Assembly (NCBI RefSeq): GCF_001006325.2
Contig: NZ_LBIA02000001.1
Coordinates: 1,179,501-1,243,500 of the forward strand
Direction: 5' to 3'
Length of the DNA stretch: 64,000 nt
Source of the DNA: Afipia massiliensis
Lineage (GTDB): Bacteria; Pseudomonadota; Alphaproteobacteria; Rhizobiales; Xanthobacteraceae
Shown: piece after piece, positions 36,604 to 46,252 of the stretch
How positions within the stretch are numbered: the stretch's first letter is position 1
How the letters are laid out: each line of letters begins with the position of its first letter
Program-made: the position numbers and the translations under genes
Notes under the pieces: generated by a model
What the model was told of the DNA's origin: nothing
Database searches by the model: none
The model's input: the letters and a program-made list of their open reading frames with translations, nothing else

Positions 36604-37672
36604 TCGTCGCGGCATCCGCGCCGACGATTTCAGAGAGACTCTCGCGGCTGGTCCGCCGCAGCGTCGACACGAGATCCGCTTTGATGTCTTCCACCAGCCC
36701 GAGGCCTTTGTAGATCAGCGACGAATACAACTGGATCAGGGTCGCGCCGGCGCGGACCTTCATCAGCGCCGCACCGCCGGAATCGATTCCGCCGACGCCG
36801 ATCAGCGGAAATGCGCCTTCGGCCCGCACATAGGTTTCCGCCACCATGCGCGTCGACAGCCGCAAGAGCGGACGCCCCGACAAACCGCCTTGCTCTTTTG
36901 CCTTCGCCTGATCACGCAGCGCCGCGGGCCGCGCCAGCGTGGTATTCGCAACGATCATGCCGTCGACCCGGCGTGAGCGCGCGATATGAACCACATCGTC
37001 GAGCTCCTGCAGCGTCAGATCGGGCGCGATCTTCAAAAGCAGCGGGGAATCGCCGGCATTCTTGCGTACGCGCTCGCGCGCATCGATCACGCGCGCCAGA
37101 AGATCGTCCAGCGCCGCAGCCTGTTGCAGGTTTCGCAGGCCCGGCGTGTTGGGCGACGACACGTTGACCGTGAAATAACTCGCCACCGGCGCGAACAGTT
37201 CGATCAGCCTGACATAGTCCGCCGTGCGATCCACCGAGTCCTTGTTGGCCCCGACATTGACGCCGACGATTCCGCCATGCCGCGCGCGCGTCGCGAGCCG
37301 GCGCAACACGGCCTCCGCGCCGTCATTGTTGAAACCCATCCGGTTGATGACGCCGAAATCCTGTTCGAGCCGAAACAATCGCGGGCGCGGATTGCCGTCC
37401 TGCGGTTTCGGCGTCACCGAACCGATCTCGACAAAGCCGAAGCCCAATCGCAGCAGCGCGTCCGGCGCTTCGGCGTTCTTGTCGAAGCCCGCTGCCATGC
37501 CGACGGGATTGGGGAAATTCAAACCAAAGGCCCGCACCGCAAGTTTCGGATCGCTGGCGCGCGGCTTCCCCGGCGGCAGCAGCCGCAGCCCACCGATCGC
37601 CAGCCGGTGCGCATCCTCCGGATCGAGCCGGCGCAGCAGCGGCAATGTGAGGGCATCGAAGGCGCGGATCAC
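36578..37672 (-). CDS. pyrD: Dihydroorotate dehydrogenase (quinone)
   Basis: Fourth step of pyrimidine synthesis: oxidises dihydroorotate to orotate and passes electrons to the quinone pool. It has 364 residues, the class 2 membrane-associated form with an N-terminal helix (MIRAFDALTLPLLRRLDPEDAHR). Active-site serine region NVSSPNTPGLR (Ser172/Ser173) and the FMN loop GVGGIDSG are present. The start is GTG and overlaps the stop of the DUF952 gene (GTGA), so the two are coupled. Confidence 0.97.
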   Translation of the reverse strand: MIRAFDALTLPLLRRLDPEDAHRLAIGGLRLLPPGKPRASDPKLAVRAFGLNFPNPVGMAAGFDKNAEAPDALLRLGFGFVEIGSVTPKPQDGNPRPRLFRLEQDFGVINRMGFNNDGAEAVLRRLATRARHGGIVGVNVGANKDSVDRTADYVRLIELFAPVASYFTVNVSSPNTPGLRNLQQAAALDDLLARVIDARERVRKNAGDSPLLLKIAPDLTLQELDDVVHIARSRRVDGMIVANTTLARPAALRDQAKAKEQGGLSGRPLLRLSTRMVAETYVRAEGAFPLIGVGGIDSGGAALMKVRAGATLIQLYSSLIYKGLGLVEDIKADLVSTLRRTSRESLSEIVGADAATITAEPWPD

Positions 37673-38046
37673 GAGGCCAACTCCGGAATATCGTGCGAGC
37701 CGTCAGAGCGGGCGCGCAGGTTGCGAATCTCGATCACCACACCGGTATCGAGCTCGCCATAGAGATGCGGAAACAGTTCGCCACCGCGCGAAGGCTCCCA
37801 TTTCAGCGCTTCGCCCAGTGCATCGGTATCGACGGCGATCAGGAACAGTCCTGTCTGCCCGGCGAAATGTTTGGCGACGGTTCCTGCCAACTGGGACGCC
37901 GTTGAAAAATGGATAAACCCGTCGCGCCGGTCGTCGGCGCTGCCGCGAAAGGCGCCCTGGCGCTCGGCCTCTCGCCAGGCCGACGCCGAACAAACTTTAT
38001 AGATGGTGGACACGGTCGCCGGATTCTCGCTAGTTCTTGAATTCAT
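37669..38046 (-). CDS. DUF952 family protein
   Basis: A 125-residue cytoplasmic protein of the DUF952 family. Marks are IYKVCSASAWREAERQG, DGFIHFSTASQL and the C-terminal FPHLYGEL. The fold resembles ADP-ribosyl-transfer proteins, but activity is unknown. It is coupled to pyrD, a common rhizobial arrangement. A GTG at residue 12 (38013), right before STIYK, is an equally good start by comparison with the usual family N-terminus. Confidence 0.85.
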   Translation of the reverse strand: MNSRTSENPATVSTIYKVCSASAWREAERQGAFRGSADDRRDGFIHFSTASQLAGTVAKHFAGQTGLFLIAVDTDALGEALKWEPSRGGELFPHLYGELDTGVVIEIRNLRARSDGSHDIPELAS

Positions 38047-38232
38047 TCAGAATTTTTCGGAGCGCGGGCGGAAGCCCCGCAGACCCTATCGGCGCACTCC
38101 GGCCACTTCAAGGACAGCGTTCACCTGATCGCTATGCATTGCAGAACCATCCGATTCGAGGTAATAATTCCTAGTTCTTGATAAAATTCACTGCCCGGTC
38201 CGGTCGGCTGGGCCAGACATCCGGCCACTCCC

Positions 38233-38859
38233 ATGTTGACCCACGATCAAATCTGGAATGCCCTCGACCGGCTTGCCGAACGTGCTGGTCTATCAGCATC
38301 CGCGCTGGCCAAACGCTCGGGCCTCGACCCCACCACCTTCAACAAATCGAAACGCATCACGCCGGACGGGCGCGAGCGCTGGCCCTCCACCGAATCGGTG
38401 GCGAAGGCATTGGCCGCGACCGGCACCACCGTCGATACCTTTGTGCAGTTCATCGAGGATACTGCGCGCTCGGTGCAGGCGGTGCCGCTTCTCGGGTTCG
38501 CCGAAGCCGGTGCTGGCGGCTATTTCGACGACGGCGGTTTTCCCGTCGGCAAGGGCTGGGATGAAGTCGGACTTCCTTCGGTCAACGACGAACACGCCTA
38601 CGCGCTGGAAATTTCCGGCGACTCGATGAAGCCGGCCTATCGCGACGGCGACGTCATCATCGTCTCGCCCGGCTCACCGATCCGGCGCGGCGACCGTGTG
38701 GTTGTTAAAACAAAGGACGGCGAGGTCACTGTCAAGGAATTGAAACGCCGGACCGCGAAAGTCATCGAGCTGCAATCGCTCAATCCGGCGCACAAGGATC
38801 GCGTCATCGACGCCAAGAACGTCGAGTGGATCGCGCGCATCGTCTGGGCGAGCCAGTAA
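38233..38859 (+). CDS. HTH regulator with S24 LexA-like peptidase domain
   Basis: A 208-residue repressor-type protein. An N-terminal helix-turn-helix (about 5-45, LSASALAKRSGLDPTTFNK) is joined to a LexA/UmuD-fold domain with the catalytic pair Ser131 (SGDSMKP) and Lys159 (VVVKTKDGE). An AGAGG stretch near 92-96 may be the self-cleavage site. It looks like a CI/C2-class regulator, but no phage genes are near, so it is probably a host stress regulator. Its targets are unknown. Confidence 0.88.
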   Translation: MLTHDQIWNALDRLAERAGLSASALAKRSGLDPTTFNKSKRITPDGRERWPSTESVAKALAATGTTVDTFVQFIEDTARSVQAVPLLGFAEAGAGGYFDDGGFPVGKGWDEVGLPSVNDEHAYALEISGDSMKPAYRDGDVIIVSPGSPIRRGDRVVVKTKDGEVTVKELKRRTAKVIELQSLNPAHKDRVIDAKNVEWIARIVWASQ

Positions 38860-38868
38860 CGCTCCGCG

Positions 38869-39342
38869 TCAAGCCATCAGCGGCGCAACGATCGCATTCA
38901 AGACCCTGGCTGCGTCGCGCGGATCAAGCCGCACCTGCAATCCGCGCTGTCCACCATTGATGAACACCAGATCGTGCGCCATCACCTGCTCTTCAATGGC
39001 GGCGCGAGGCGCGCGCATTTGCCCGAACGGACTGATGCCGCCAACCTTGTATCCCGACAGGCGTTCCGCATCGGCTGGTTTCATCATCTGCGCGGATTTT
39101 CCGCCAAACGCAGCCGCGAGCTTTTTCATCGACACGTCGCGATCCGAAGGAACGATCACGCAAACCGGCTTGCCGTCGACCAGCGCCATCAGCGACTTGA
39201 GCACGCGTGACGGCTCTTCGCCCAGCGCCTCGGCGGCCTGTAATCCGATGCGGTCAGCGTCGCCGTCATAGTCGTAAGTATGAACGGTGAAGGCGACGCC
39301 TGCCTGTTGCAGCATCTTCGTCGCGCGCGTCACCTTGGACAT
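38869..39342 (-). CDS. ybaK: Cys-tRNA(Pro) deacylase YbaK
   Basis: A 157-residue editing enzyme that hydrolyses Cys-tRNA(Pro). The YbaK/EbsC core is clear: VAFTVHTYDYD, SLMALVDGKPVCVIVP with the conserved lysine region, MKKLAAAFGGKSAQM and GYKVGGISPFG. It is 26 bases downstream of lysS on the same strand and shares a translation theme with it. An ATG start at 39342 fits the family. Confidence 0.93.
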   Translation of the reverse strand: MSKVTRATKMLQQAGVAFTVHTYDYDGDADRIGLQAAEALGEEPSRVLKSLMALVDGKPVCVIVPSDRDVSMKKLAAAFGGKSAQMMKPADAERLSGYKVGGISPFGQMRAPRAAIEEQVMAHDLVFINGGQRGLQVRLDPRDAARVLNAIVAPLMA

Positions 39343-39367
39343 TCGTGTCTCCGAGGTCGCGCGAAGA

Positions 39368-41005
39368 CTATTCCGCCCGCTTCAACGCTGCGTCGATCAT
39401 CGCGATGGCATTCGCGACGCCATAGACCGCGACGAACGATCCGAAGCGCGGGCCTTTCTCCTGACCGAGCAACACCTGATAGAGCATATTGAACCAGTCG
39501 AGCGACACGCCCGGACGGCCATCCTTGCCCTTCTTGACCTGATCCAGAAACGGCTCGCGGCGGCCGATTTCATAGACCACGTTCTGGATATCTTCCGCGG
39601 ATGCTTCCGGCGGCAGTTGCGCCAGTGCGTTGCGCAGATCGGTCAAGGCTGCGCGCTCGCCCTCGGTCGGCTCGCGGAATTTCTTCGTCGGCGCCACGAA
39701 ATCGCGATAGTAGTTGATCGCATAGCCGACCATGTCATCGAGCTTCGGGTGGGTCTTCGGCGTCACGCCCGGGCGATAACGTCCGATGAATCCCCACAGC
39801 GTTTCGGCATTCTCCGCATTCGATGACGACACCAGTGTCAGCAGCAACTGGAACGTCACCGGCATGTCGGCGAGCGGCGGATTGCCCGCATGAATGTGCC
39901 AGACCGGATTGCTCAGGCGCTGCTTGCCATCCTGACGCGGGTAGCCGTCGATGAACTGCTGGTAGTCGTCGACATTGCGCGGGATGACGTCGAAATACAG
40001 CCGCTTCGCCGCTTTCGGCTCACGGTACATGAACAGCGACAGCGATTCCGGGGAGGCGTAACGCAGCCACTCGTCGATGGTGAGGCCGTTGCCCTTCGAC
40101 TTGGAAATCTTCTGGCCCTTGTCGTCGAGGAACAGCTCGTAGTTGAAGCCTTCCGGCGGCGTGCCACCGAGCGCCGAGCAGATTTTCCCGGACAGCTTGA
40201 CCGAGTCGATCAGGTCCTTGCCCGCCATCTCATAGTCGACACCTAGCGCGACCCAGCGCATCGCCCAGTCCGGCTTCCACTGCAGCTTGCAATGCCCGCC
40301 GGTAACCGGAACGGTGACGCGCTCCTTGGTATCGGGATCGTCATAGGACACCGTACCGGCCTTGGCGTCATGCGCCACGATCGGCACCTGCAGCACGACG
40401 CCTGTGCGGGGCGAAACAGGTAAGAACGGCGAATAACTCGCGGCACGCTCCTCACGCAGCGACGGCAGCATGATCGCCATCACCTTGTCGATGTTTTCCA
40501 GCATCTTCAGCAGCGTCGCGTCGAAGCGGCCCGACTTGTAGTATTGCGTCGAACTGGCGAACTCGTAATCAAACCCGAAGGTGTCGAGGAACGCGCGCAA
40601 CCGTGCATTGTTGTGCTCGCCGAAACTCGGATGCGTGCCGAACGGATCGCGGACCTGCGTCAGCGGCTTGCCAAGGTCCTGCGTCAGCATCTCCTTGTTC
40701 GGCACATTGTCCGGCACCTTGCGCAGGCCGTCCATGTCGTCGGAGAACGCTAAAAGCTTGGTCTTGATCTTGTCGTCGGTCAGCACGCGAAAGGCATGAC
40801 GCACCATGGTGGTGCGCGCGACCTCGCCGAAGGTGCCGATATGCGGCAGTCCCGACGGACCGTAGCCAGTCTCGAACAGCACCTCGTCCTTCGGCTTTTT
40901 CTTCAACCGCGCGACAATCTGTTTCGCCTGTTCGAACGGCCAGGCGTTGGATTGTTCGGCAAGCGCCCGAAGGTCACTCGCGGTTGCGGGCATTTCATTC
41001 GACAT
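39368..41005 (-). CDS. lysS: Lysine--tRNA ligase, class I
   Basis: Charges tRNA-Lys. It has 545 residues and is the class I (archaeal-type) enzyme used by alphaproteobacteria. The HIGH-type motif is PHIGT (54-58) and the KMSKS-type motif is KISKS (near 298). The C-terminal helical anticodon-binding domain is present. ATG 41005 ([10 protein letters not shown]) is chosen; 40993 is possible. It is followed by ybaK. Confidence 0.96.
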   Translation of the reverse strand: MSNEMPATASDLRALAEQSNAWPFEQAKQIVARLKKKPKDEVLFETGYGPSGLPHIGTFGEVARTTMVRHAFRVLTDDKIKTKLLAFSDDMDGLRKVPDNVPNKEMLTQDLGKPLTQVRDPFGTHPSFGEHNNARLRAFLDTFGFDYEFASSTQYYKSGRFDATLLKMLENIDKVMAIMLPSLREERAASYSPFLPVSPRTGVVLQVPIVAHDAKAGTVSYDDPDTKERVTVPVTGGHCKLQWKPDWAMRWVALGVDYEMAGKDLIDSVKLSGKICSALGGTPPEGFNYELFLDDKGQKISKSKGNGLTIDEWLRYASPESLSLFMYREPKAAKRLYFDVIPRNVDDYQQFIDGYPRQDGKQRLSNPVWHIHAGNPPLADMPVTFQLLLTLVSSSNAENAETLWGFIGRYRPGVTPKTHPKLDDMVGYAINYYRDFVAPTKKFREPTEGERAALTDLRNALAQLPPEASAEDIQNVVYEIGRREPFLDQVKKGKDGRPGVSLDWFNMLYQVLLGQEKGPRFGSFVAVYGVANAIAMIDAALKRAE

Positions 41006-41038
41006 CAAGTATCTCACAAGCTTAGAAGGATTGCCGAT

Positions 41039-41692
41039 TTAGGCAGGCTGGCGGCGCGACAGCCACCAGCCGGTCATCACCAGACACATGCCGATCGCAG
41101 CGCAGACGATGAGCAATCCGGCTGTATTAGCCGCAACGCCTGCATAACCCAAGGTCTTGGCGTCGATAAAGGGATAAGGATAGAAGCCGGACATCTTTCC
41201 GCGCACCAGCACGAAGCCGAGATAGAACAGCGGATAGATCAGCCACAGCAGCGGGTCATACCAGCGAAGCCCCGCCTTGCGGACGCAGGTCAGCCAGAAC
41301 ACCAGATAGCCCACTGGCATCACTGTATGCAGCGCCGTGTCCGCGAACCATTGCGCGCCTTTTGGATCCCAGAGATGGCGCAGCAAGGTGTGATAGGTGA
41401 TCCCGACAAGAACGATATAGACCGCGACGGCGGAGCGCACGAATGGATGCACCAGCCACTCGTCCATGCCTGCCTTGATCGCAAAGGCCGTCAGCACCAG
41501 TGCTGCGAGGATATTTGTCTGGATAGTGAAATAGGAGAAGAAACGGATCAACGCTTCCGCAAGCGAGAGACCGAGTCCGCTCGCGACCTGAATATGCAGC
41601 ACCAGCTGAAGCACCAGCGAAAACCAGCAGAATGCCGCCAGCAACGCTGCACCCGTGCGCTTGATCCTTGCCGATCCGATTGCCATCGTCAT
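41039..41692 (-). CDS. Pr6Pr family six-helix membrane protein
   Basis: A 217-residue membrane protein with about six helices. The segments FFSYFTIQTNILAAL, HTLLRH, LLHTVMPVGYLVFWL and YPLFYLGFVLVRG..GFYPYPF are characteristic of the Pr6Pr family, whose function is unknown. Start 41692 overlaps the stop region of the upstream binding-protein gene by no more than the intergenic edge, so the two may be co-transcribed. An alternative ATG lies at 41686. Confidence 0.8.
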   Translation of the reverse strand: MTMAIGSARIKRTGAALLAAFCWFSLVLQLVLHIQVASGLGLSLAEALIRFFSYFTIQTNILAALVLTAFAIKAGMDEWLVHPFVRSAVAVYIVLVGITYHTLLRHLWDPKGAQWFADTALHTVMPVGYLVFWLTCVRKAGLRWYDPLLWLIYPLFYLGFVLVRGKMSGFYPYPFIDAKTLGYAGVAANTAGLLIVCAAIGMCLVMTGWWLSRRQPA

Positions 41693-41709
41693 CGTGCCTC
41701 GTCGCCAGA

Positions 41710-42666
41710 TCAGAACGGACTGACCGAGAAATAGCGCAGCCACAGATCAGTATAGCGGCCCTTCTCCCAGAGCCGGAACATCGCCCAGTTCAGCGCCTGA
41801 CGCAGCAGATCGTTGCCGCGTTTGACCCCGATGCCGACACCCTCGCCGAAATAGCGGCTCTCGATGAAAGGACCGCCGCTGAACGCGCAGCAATCGCCGG
41901 AATCGGTGCCGTTGATCCAGAACGCCAGCGAAATGGCATCACCAAAAACGAAATCGACCTCCCCCCGGCGCAACGCGAGGCGAAGCGCATCGTCGTTGGG
42001 AAAGCTCACCAGCTGCGCGTCGGTGAACAGCGTCTTCAGATAGGCCTCATGCGAGGAGCCCGCGATCGCGCCGACCTTCTTGCCCTCGAGATACTCTGGG
42101 CGAACCTCCGCCATCACCGCGTCCCGCCGGGATACGAAGCGCGCCGGCGAGCGATAGTACGGATCGCTGAAATCGAGCTTGGCGCGAAGCTGCGGCGTCA
42201 CCGCCAGCGACGCAATGATGGCATCGCCACGGTTGCCGTTGATCGCATCCACCAGCGTCTCGAACCGGCGCATCTGGATCGTGCACGCCACCTTGATCTC
42301 GTCGCAGATCATCCGGGCCAGATCGACATTGAAGCCGGCCGGATTGCCATCGGGACCGGTGAAGTTGAAGGGCGGGTAATCCGTCTCAGTCAGGAAGCGA
42401 ATGACCGTCAGGCGCGAAAGGTCCGGCCGGTCGGGGCGTCGCCGTGGGTCCCAAAAGCCCGGGACGGCCTGAGGCGCGGCGGGTTGAGCAATGGCGGTTT
42501 GCTGCTGCGACGACTGCGGAGCCGCAGATGGCGGCGTGCCCTGAGCGAAAACGGGCGGGACCCCGGCGGCGAAACCTAGCGCAGCCCACCAGACAGCCAA
42601 CCCGGCAGCTGCACCGGCAATACGGCGCAATCGGACATTGAAGGCAAATACCATCTGTGGTTGCAT
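41710..42666 (-). CDS. Transporter substrate-binding domain protein (SBP_bac_3)
   Basis: A 318-residue exported protein. An N-terminal hydrophobic segment (about 12-40) is followed by a Gln/Pro/Ala-rich linker and a type II periplasmic binding domain: VIRFLTETDYPPFNF, GFNVDLARMICDEI, GDAIIASLAVTP and FSDPYYRSPARFV. It resembles amino-acid ABC binding proteins, but no ABC partners are adjacent; a signalling role or an orphan receptor is possible. It is divergent from the GT2 gene. Confidence 0.88.
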   Translation of the reverse strand: MQPQMVFAFNVRLRRIAGAAAGLAVWWAALGFAAGVPPVFAQGTPPSAAPQSSQQQTAIAQPAAPQAVPGFWDPRRRPDRPDLSRLTVIRFLTETDYPPFNFTGPDGNPAGFNVDLARMICDEIKVACTIQMRRFETLVDAINGNRGDAIIASLAVTPQLRAKLDFSDPYYRSPARFVSRRDAVMAEVRPEYLEGKKVGAIAGSSHEAYLKTLFTDAQLVSFPNDDALRLALRRGEVDFVFGDAISLAFWINGTDSGDCCAFSGGPFIESRYFGEGVGIGVKRGNDLLRQALNWAMFRLWEKGRYTDLWLRYFSVSPF

Positions 42667-42748
42667 TGGCTGGGGGTTCCGCGTGCTGGGTCTTATAGAC
42701 CATCCACGGAACGATTCGAGTGCGTTTGTGGCGTGGGGTAGCGGTCAA

Positions 42749-44788
42749 ATGGCCGTGGCTGGGCGGGCAAGCGAGTTCGGCGAGGCGAGGCCGCAACGTT
42801 TTGCGGGCCTGACGGCGTCCGCCCGGAATCTGACGACCTTGCTTGCCGGCTTTCTCGGACGACCACGGTCACAAAACGACAATCAGCCCGGACATCATGA
42901 GCCTGGACCTGCTGTGGAGCTTGATTGCCTGCGGCACGTACTAGCCCCTGAGCTCCTCGCCGCGGCAGGGCAACGCAGCGAGGATCTCGGCATCGGTGCC
43001 GATCGCGTTCTGATCCAGTGGGGCGTCATCAACGAGGGCGTCTACCTCGACCACCTTGCCGTGCATACCGGACTGGACATCGAAACCCTTGAGTATGTCA
43101 GCCGCACCGATTGTCCGCTGCCCGACGGCGGCCTTCATCTTTGCGCCCGGCACGGTCTCTTGCCCATCCGACAACGCGGAGGACTGGTGTATGTGTCGGC
43201 GCCGCACGGATACAGCGCCCGCCGCATCGTCAGGCTGATCGCGCGATACCCGTTGCTTCGTCCGCGCATCCGCCTCACGTCGATCGCGCGTTTCAATTCA
43301 TTCCTCGAATATCACTCCGGCGATGCGTTGGCCGACACCGCGGCCAAAGGTCTGGCGACACGTTTCCCCGACCTGTCAGCGGCACCGGCGCCGGCTTCGC
43401 ATGGCCGCCTGTTTCGTTTCTTTCGCTATCTGCTGCGGCTTTCCGTTCCCGTCGTGCTCCTCACGCTGGCGCCCATGCTGTTGCTCGACGCGTTCGGCGT
43501 GATCCTCGCGATATGGTTTCTGCTGTTCACGAGCCTGCGGTTGGCCGGATGTTTCTCGCCGCCAAAACGGCGGCCTCGGCTGCCGCGGCTGCACGACAGT
43601 CAGCTTCCCATCTATACGGTGGTCGCAGCGCTCTACCGTGAAGCATCGTCGGTTGCACCGCTGATGCAGCACATCGATGATCTAGACTATCCCCGCGAAA
43701 AACTGGACATCAAGCTCGTCATCGAAACTGACGATCTGCAGACCCGCGCCGCGATCGCAAGACTGGGGCCGATGCCGCACGTTCAGGTCATCATCGCGCC
43801 TGACGTGGGACCGCGGACCAAGCCCAAGGCCCTCAACTGCGCGCTCATTTTCGCGCGCGGGACCTTCATCACCGTATTCGACGCGGAGGACCGGCCCGAA
43901 CCCGGCCAGCTCCGCGAAGCGCTCGACGTGTTCCGGACGCATGGATCGGACGTCGCCTGCGCACAGGCAAGCCTCTGTATCGACAACACCGCCGACGGCT
44001 GGATACCGCGGATGTTCACTGCCGAGTATGCCGGGCAGTTCGACGTGTTCCTGCAGGGCTTTTCCAATTTCGAGATGCCGCTGCCGCTCGGCGGATCCTC
44101 CAATCACTTCCGCACCTGCGTCCTTCGCGAGGTTGGCGGCTGGGATCCTTACAACGTCACCGAGGACGCCGACCTCGGCTTCCGGCTTGCGCGATTCAGG
44201 TATCGCAGCGTGATGTTCCTGTCGACAACCTACGAGGAGGCTCCCGCGCGGTTCGGCTCCTGGCTACGCCAGCGGTCGCGATGGATGAAGGGCTGGATGC
44301 AAACATGGAGCGTGCATATGCGCTCGCCGCGCCAACTTTGGCGCGACGCCGGGGCGAGCGGCTTTTTCACCCTCAACATCATTGTCGGCGGAAATGTCCT
44401 GACCGCACTCGCGCATCCGCTCCTGATTGGCGAGCTTCTGGTGCGGGGCGCTATGAGTGTCTTTGACGATGACCTTTCGTCGTTCTTCGCAAAACCATAC
44501 GTCGAGCTCTATCTCGCGACGATCGTGGCGGGCTATCTCACCACCATCGCGATCGGATTGATCGGATTGGTGAAGCGGAATTTGCTTGGAGAGGCGTGGG
44601 TTCTGGTCCTCACGCCCGTGTATTGGGTTTGCCTATCCATCGCGGCGTGGCGCGCGCTCTATCAACTTCTGGCCGAGCCTTACCACTGGGAGAAAACAGA
44701 GCACGGCCTCGCGCAGCATTCGCGAATCGCTTCGCAGCGTCGAGCCGAAGCCGGTGAGCGTCGCGGGTGGCTCAGAGATAACGCTTGA
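42749..44788 (+). CDS. GT2 glycosyltransferase with N-terminal GspE_N/MshEN-like domain
   Basis: A 679-residue membrane glycosyltransferase. An N-terminal domain (about 60-185) with RVLIQWGVINEGVYLDHL and ARHGLLPIRQRGGLVYVSAP resembles the type II secretion ATPase N-terminal (MshEN) fold. Two helices follow (about 220-265), then a processive GT2 domain with DAED (near 378), TED (471-473) and Q508xxRW512, and C-terminal helices. It resembles cellulose-synthase-like and NfrB-type enzymes. The polysaccharide is unknown. The start is uncertain: the frame is open from 42638 and overlaps the divergent neighbour; ATG 42749 is a compromise. The 3' end overlaps sco by 17 bases. Confidence 0.85.
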   Translation: MAVAGRASEFGEARPQRFAGLTASARNLTTLLAGFLGRPRSQNDNQPGHHEPGPAVELDCLRHVLAPELLAAAGQRSEDLGIGADRVLIQWGVINEGVYLDHLAVHTGLDIETLEYVSRTDCPLPDGGLHLCARHGLLPIRQRGGLVYVSAPHGYSARRIVRLIARYPLLRPRIRLTSIARFNSFLEYHSGDALADTAAKGLATRFPDLSAAPAPASHGRLFRFFRYLLRLSVPVVLLTLAPMLLLDAFGVILAIWFLLFTSLRLAGCFSPPKRRPRLPRLHDSQLPIYTVVAALYREASSVAPLMQHIDDLDYPREKLDIKLVIETDDLQTRAAIARLGPMPHVQVIIAPDVGPRTKPKALNCALIFARGTFITVFDAEDRPEPGQLREALDVFRTHGSDVACAQASLCIDNTADGWIPRMFTAEYAGQFDVFLQGFSNFEMPLPLGGSSNHFRTCVLREVGGWDPYNVTEDADLGFRLARFRYRSVMFLSTTYEEAPARFGSWLRQRSRWMKGWMQTWSVHMRSPRQLWRDAGASGFFTLNIIVGGNVLTALAHPLLIGELLVRGAMSVFDDDLSSFFAKPYVELYLATIVAGYLTTIAIGLIGLVKRNLLGEAWVLVLTPVYWVCLSIAAWRALYQLLAEPYHWEKTEHGLAQHSRIASQRRAEAGERRGWLRDNA

Positions 44789-45362
44789 GATCGGTCGCGG
44801 CTTCTTCGGGCGTGCGCTTCAGATTGAACGGACGCACGAAGTTTCCCTTACGATCCATCAGATAGATCAGCGCGGTGTGATCCATTGTGTAGTCGCCATC
44901 CTTCAGCGGGATCTTCTTGGCATACACCCGATAGGCCGAGATCACCTTGGCGATTTCGTCCGGGCTGCCGGTCAATCCCTTCAGATTCGGATCGAAACTC
45001 GAGATGTAATCCTTCATCACGGCCGACGTGTCCCGCTCCGGATCGACCGACACAAAGTATGCATTCACCTTGGCTGCGTCCGGGCCCATGGCGCGCAGGA
45101 CTTCGGACATTTCGAACAGCGCCGTCGGGCACACATCGGGGCAATGCGTGAAGCCGAAGAAGATGATCGTCGGACGGCCAATGAGGCTCTTTTCAGTCAC
45201 CGTTTGTCCGGCCTGATCGGTCAGACGAAACGGGCCACCGATCGCCGCCGGCGCGGCGGCGCCGCGCAGGCCGCCCATCAGCCACAGCGTAACCAACAGC
45301 CCGATCGCGAGGCTGGCGGCAAACGCGGCGATAATCACAAGCGGCCGGGTCGTCCTGTTCAT
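44772..45362 (-). CDS. SCO1/SenC family copper chaperone
   Basis: A 196-residue membrane-anchored thioredoxin-fold protein. The N-terminal helix covers about 9-30. Copper ligands are Cys74 and Cys78 in CPDVCP and His162 in MDHTALIY. Sco proteins deliver copper to, or reduce, the CuA site of cytochrome oxidase subunit II, so this gene probably serves the ctaC product encoded about 39 kb away. Start 45362 gives a proper anchor. Confidence 0.95.
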   Translation of the reverse strand: MNRTTRPLVIIAAFAASLAIGLLVTLWLMGGLRGAAAPAAIGGPFRLTDQAGQTVTEKSLIGRPTIIFFGFTHCPDVCPTALFEMSEVLRAMGPDAAKVNAYFVSVDPERDTSAVMKDYISSFDPNLKGLTGSPDEIAKVISAYRVYAKKIPLKDGDYTMDHTALIYLMDRKGNFVRPFNLKRTPEEAATDLKRYL

Positions 45363-45530
45363 CGCAAATCCGTTCCTTCCGCCTTCTCGGGCGGCGCATG
45401 GCCGAAGGGCCGGCCGCTTGTTCCGAGTTGGGCATGGGATAGAGCGCGCAGCCCGGACGAGCAAGCGCCGCGCCCGCATGTCTGATCACATGACGGGGAG
45501 CAAGAGGCTGTTTGATCGCGGTTTTTGGCG

Positions 45531-45992
45531 TTAGCGGCCGTGCGCCGAAGCCTGTGCGTCCATATAGCACGGACGATACATGCTCGCGAGTTCGCGGCCG
45601 CGGAGAAAGATCATGCGCTGTTTCAGCCCGCCGCGCCGGGAAATCCAGCTACGGATGGAGGTCGGGTACATGTCGTACAGCATCCGGGTCGCTTCGCGGT
45701 TCGTGACCGGCCGGCCGCTTGACCCGAAATCCCACGCGGCATGGAATCCGAGACTTGCCCGCGACGTCACGCAGATCTTGTCGTGCGGAACGGCGCCGAG
45801 CACGATGGTGCAGGCTGACGCACACAGCCCGTCGATCACCACGGTCTCGCCTGATCCCCTGAGGCTTTGGTATTTATCAACGTAGGTGCCGATCCGGCCG
45901 CCGCGATCTTCGGAAATCCGGACCACAGCCTGACTCGCGCCAACTCCGCCCAAGAGAAGGACTGCCGCAAGAAACCCCGTCACAATCTTCAT
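45531..45992 (-). CDS. Exported ClpP/crotonase-like protein
   Basis: A 153-residue secreted protein with signal peptide (about 1-22). The segment GETVVIDGLCASACTIVLG (about 48-66) resembles the ClpP-fold nucleophile region, with Ser59 in a CAS-AC setting and flanking cysteines 57 and 61; SLGFHAAWD follows at a spacing that could supply the His. The family resembles COG3904 periplasmic proteins of unknown function. I do not recognise a named gene. It stands alone between sco and the FAD dehydrogenase. Confidence 0.7.
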   Translation of the reverse strand: MKIVTGFLAAVLLLGGVGASQAVVRISEDRGGRIGTYVDKYQSLRGSGETVVIDGLCASACTIVLGAVPHDKICVTSRASLGFHAAWDFGSSGRPVTNREATRMLYDMYPTSIRSWISRRGGLKQRMIFLRGRELASMYRPCYMDAQASAHGR

Positions 45993-46252
45993 TGCCGGCC
46001 CCGTCGCCCCCTGCCTGTATCGATCGGGGCATCGTCAGCGTGTTGCGAGTCCGGATTTTTGTCCAGAACACCTTGCGATGCGAAGATGGATTCTGCCGCA
46101 GTGTTGCTGGCTTGCTGCACTTGCACCGGCCGATCCCGAATCGGAACATGGCCGCATGGTCCATTGGACGACCTGAGGTTAATCCTGACCGAATTTCCGT
46201 TGACCGGACTTCAAGCGCCGCGTTTCTATCCATCGAGGCTGAGGGAACAAAA

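Noticed and set aside
38233..38859. S24 repressor as evidence of a prophage
   Set aside because: No integrase, structural phage gene or attachment site is nearby, and the flanking genes are housekeeping genes.
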